8,140 nucleotides of DNA. Origin: JBGPOS01 sp041488155 (GTDB lineage: Bacteria > Chloroflexota > Dehalococcoidia > Tepidiformales > Tepidiformaceae). The stretch lies in assembly GCA_041488155.1 (NCBI GenBank), contig JBGPOS010000107.1:1-8140 (forward strand). Direction: 5' to 3'. The stretch's first letter is position 1, and each line of letters starts with the position of its first letter. A program made the position numbers and the translations under genes. This document shows positions 6,828 through 8,140 of the stretch, piece by piece. The notes beneath the pieces were generated by a model that made no database searches, was not told where the DNA came from, and saw nothing but the letters and a program-made list of their open reading frames with translations.

Positions 6828-8140
6828 TTACCAGAGCAGCTTCGCCCCCAACTGGACGATACGACCGGGCCGGGCGGATGTGACCACCCCGAAGTTGGCG
6901 CTGGCGATGTTCTGCGACACGCCGTCCCACTGGGGATGGTTGAAGGCGTTGAAGGCCTCGACGCGGAACTGAAGGGTCGCGGTCTTGGGGAGGGAAAAGT
7001 TCTTGAAGAGCGCCAGGTCCAGGTTGTTTCTGCCGGGTCCCCGCAGGATGCTGCGACCGGAGTTGCCGAAGGCGCCCAGGGCCGGCTGGGCGAACGCGGC
7101 CGTGTTGAACCACTGGGTGACGGAGCCGCCGCCGGAGTGGATGTCGCCCACGATGTCCGCCCGGTTCGTGCCAAAGCTGTCGAGGACGCCTCCCAGGTCA
7201 GCCGCGAATATCGAGATGGGGAAGCCACCTTGCAGGAGGTAGATGCCGTTCATCTGCCAGCCGCCGATGATGGCGTTCTTCGCGCCGGATGCGTTGCCGC
7301 CGAACCGCTCGCCCTTTCCGAAGGGGAGGTTCCAGACGAAGCTCGCGACCAGGCGCTGGGCCACGTCGAACGACGAGAGGCCGTGGTCACGCTGAACGTC
7401 GTGGTTGTTGAGGAACCCCTGCCAGCCGGCAGTCTCATTGTTCCCGATGCCGGCGGCCGCGGACTTGCTATCGGTGCTCTTCGACCACGTATAGGCGACC
7501 GTCGCCAACAGCCCCCGGCCGTGATGTGTGAGGGTGGCGTTCAGAGCGTGGTAGTCCGACCAACCGCTCCAGTCGCTGTCGATATAGACCCCGAAGTTGG
7601 GGAACGGCTTGCGCCCCGCGACCGTCGGGTTGTCCGGGGTGTAGGGCAGCGCCTGGGCGATGTTCCTTCGCATCAGGAGGTTGCTCCCGTGGGCGCCCAC
7701 GTAGTTCAACTCCACCGTGGTGCTTCGGGACACCTCCCGCTGCACACCAGCGGACCACTGCTGGACCTTGGGGTTCCTCGGCTCTGGAGACTGGTTCACG
7801 GCGAGGAATGTGTTCTTCGCAGGCGTCGCCAACCCCCCGGACGTGAAGCTCGGGAACAACTGGTTCGATGTCTGGAGCGGCTGCGTTTGGCCGAGGCTCT
7901 GCGAATAGCTTCCCCGGCTGACGTACGGATAGATATCCGCGGCGCCGTCGATCTCGCGCCCCTCCGCGGAGTCGAAGAAGACCCCGTAGCCGGCCCGGAG
8001 GACCGTGTTTCCCGACTCGGTCGGACGGTACGCGAAGCTGATCCGGGGAGCGAAGACCTTGTAGCGGTCGGGATTCACGACAGCGCGGCTCCCGGCCTCC
8101 TGGTAGTAGGTGCCGTCTACGATTCCCCCGCTCGCCAGGC
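6828..8140 (-). CDS. C-terminal part of an Oar-like TonB-dependent outer-membrane receptor (cut by right edge)
   Basis: The frame is open from the right edge to a TAA at 6830-6828, giving 436 full codons of a larger protein. An internal GTG at 8078 is not the start, because the coding signature continues beyond it. Family motifs seen, numbered within the fragment: FAPRISFAYRPT (29-40), then RAGYGVFFD, a barrel strand with VELNYVGAHGSNL, RGPGRNNLDLALFKNF (366-381), FRVEAFNAFNHPQ (391-403), SANFGVVTSARPGRIVQLG and a terminal Trp (AKLLW). An aromatic last residue is the usual beta-barrel insertion signal. These features match the large acidobacterial Oar-like proteins, which normally carry an N-terminal carboxypeptidase-regulatory-like domain and a plug; both would lie outside the window. 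The likely role is outer-membrane binding or uptake of glycans or other large ligands. Linkage to the rhamnosidases suggests, but does not show, a rhamnose-containing ligand. Confidence 0.92.
   Translation of the reverse strand, partial: LASGGIVDGTYYQEAGSRAVVNPDRYKVFAPRISFAYRPTESGNTVLRAGYGVFFDSAEGREIDGAADIYPYVSRGSYSQSLGQTQPLQTSNQLFPSFTSGGLATPAKNTFLAVNQSPEPRNPKVQQWSAGVQREVSRSTTVELNYVGAHGSNLLMRRNIAQALPYTPDNPTVAGRKPFPNFGVYIDSDWSGWSDYHALNATLTHHGRGLLATVAYTWSKSTDSKSAAAGIGNNETAGWQGFLNNHDVQRDHGLSSFDVAQRLVASFVWNLPFGKGERFGGNASGAKNAIIGGWQMNGIYLLQGGFPISIFAADLGGVLDSFGTNRADIVGDIHSGGGSVTQWFNTAAFAQPALGAFGNSGRSILRGPGRNNLDLALFKNFSLPKTATLQFRVEAFNAFNHPQWDGVSQNIASANFGVVTSARPGRIVQLGAKLLW

Noticed and set aside
6719..7228. 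Upstream extension of the TPR frame by 170 codons
   Set aside because: It overlaps the receptor gene in another frame, is Ser/Pro/Arg-rich, and crosses the hairpin. The signal peptide begins at 6718.
1..8140. Search for CRISPR arrays, tRNA/rRNA genes, insertion sequences and phage or defence genes
   Set aside because: No spaced direct repeats, cloverleaf sequence, transposase motif or terminal inverted repeats were recognised, and coding sequence accounts for nearly all of the window.

Overview
The window is GC-rich and almost entirely coding. Every gene I can support lies on the minus strand, so biological order runs from the right edge to the left. The best lineage guess is a soil-type Acidobacteriota. 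The rightmost gene is the C-terminal part of an Oar-like TonB-dependent outer-membrane protein of the kind greatly expanded in that phylum, and it sits next to a secreted tetratricopeptide-repeat (TPR) protein. This assignment is inference from family style, not from a marker gene.

Layout from right to left: (1) 8140-6828, the 3' part of the TonB-dependent receptor/Oar-like beta-barrel gene, open at the window edge; (2) 6782-6810, a 12-bp perfect GC-rich hairpin just after its stop, a probable terminator; (3) 6718-5513, an exported TPR protein; (4) 5482-2663, an exported GH78 alpha-L-rhamnosidase; (5) 2612-129, an exported alpha-L-rhamnosidase of the unrelated GH106 family; (6) 69-1, the first 23 codons of another exported or membrane-anchored protein, cut by the left edge. 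Genes 3 to 6 are separated by only 30-60 bases with no terminator-like hairpin between them, so they look like one transcription unit. The receptor gene is probably transcribed separately but is likely related in function.

Together the genes suggest a small rhamnoside-use locus. An outer-membrane barrel may bind or import rhamnose-containing glycans or glycosides. Two different families of alpha-L-rhamnosidase, both with signal peptides, would remove terminal L-rhamnose outside the cytoplasm. Candidate substrates are rhamnogalacturonan side chains, other rhamnosylated polysaccharides, or plant rhamnosides. No SusD, rhamnose transporter, rhamnose-catabolism gene or regulator is visible, so the substrate and the link to the receptor remain inference.

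I found no RNA gene, CRISPR array, insertion sequence or clear new system. No gene-free stretch exceeds about 110 bases. The points worth a second look are the GH78+GH106 pairing, the unusual translation-initiation regions of three genes, and the hairpin between the receptor and the TPR gene.
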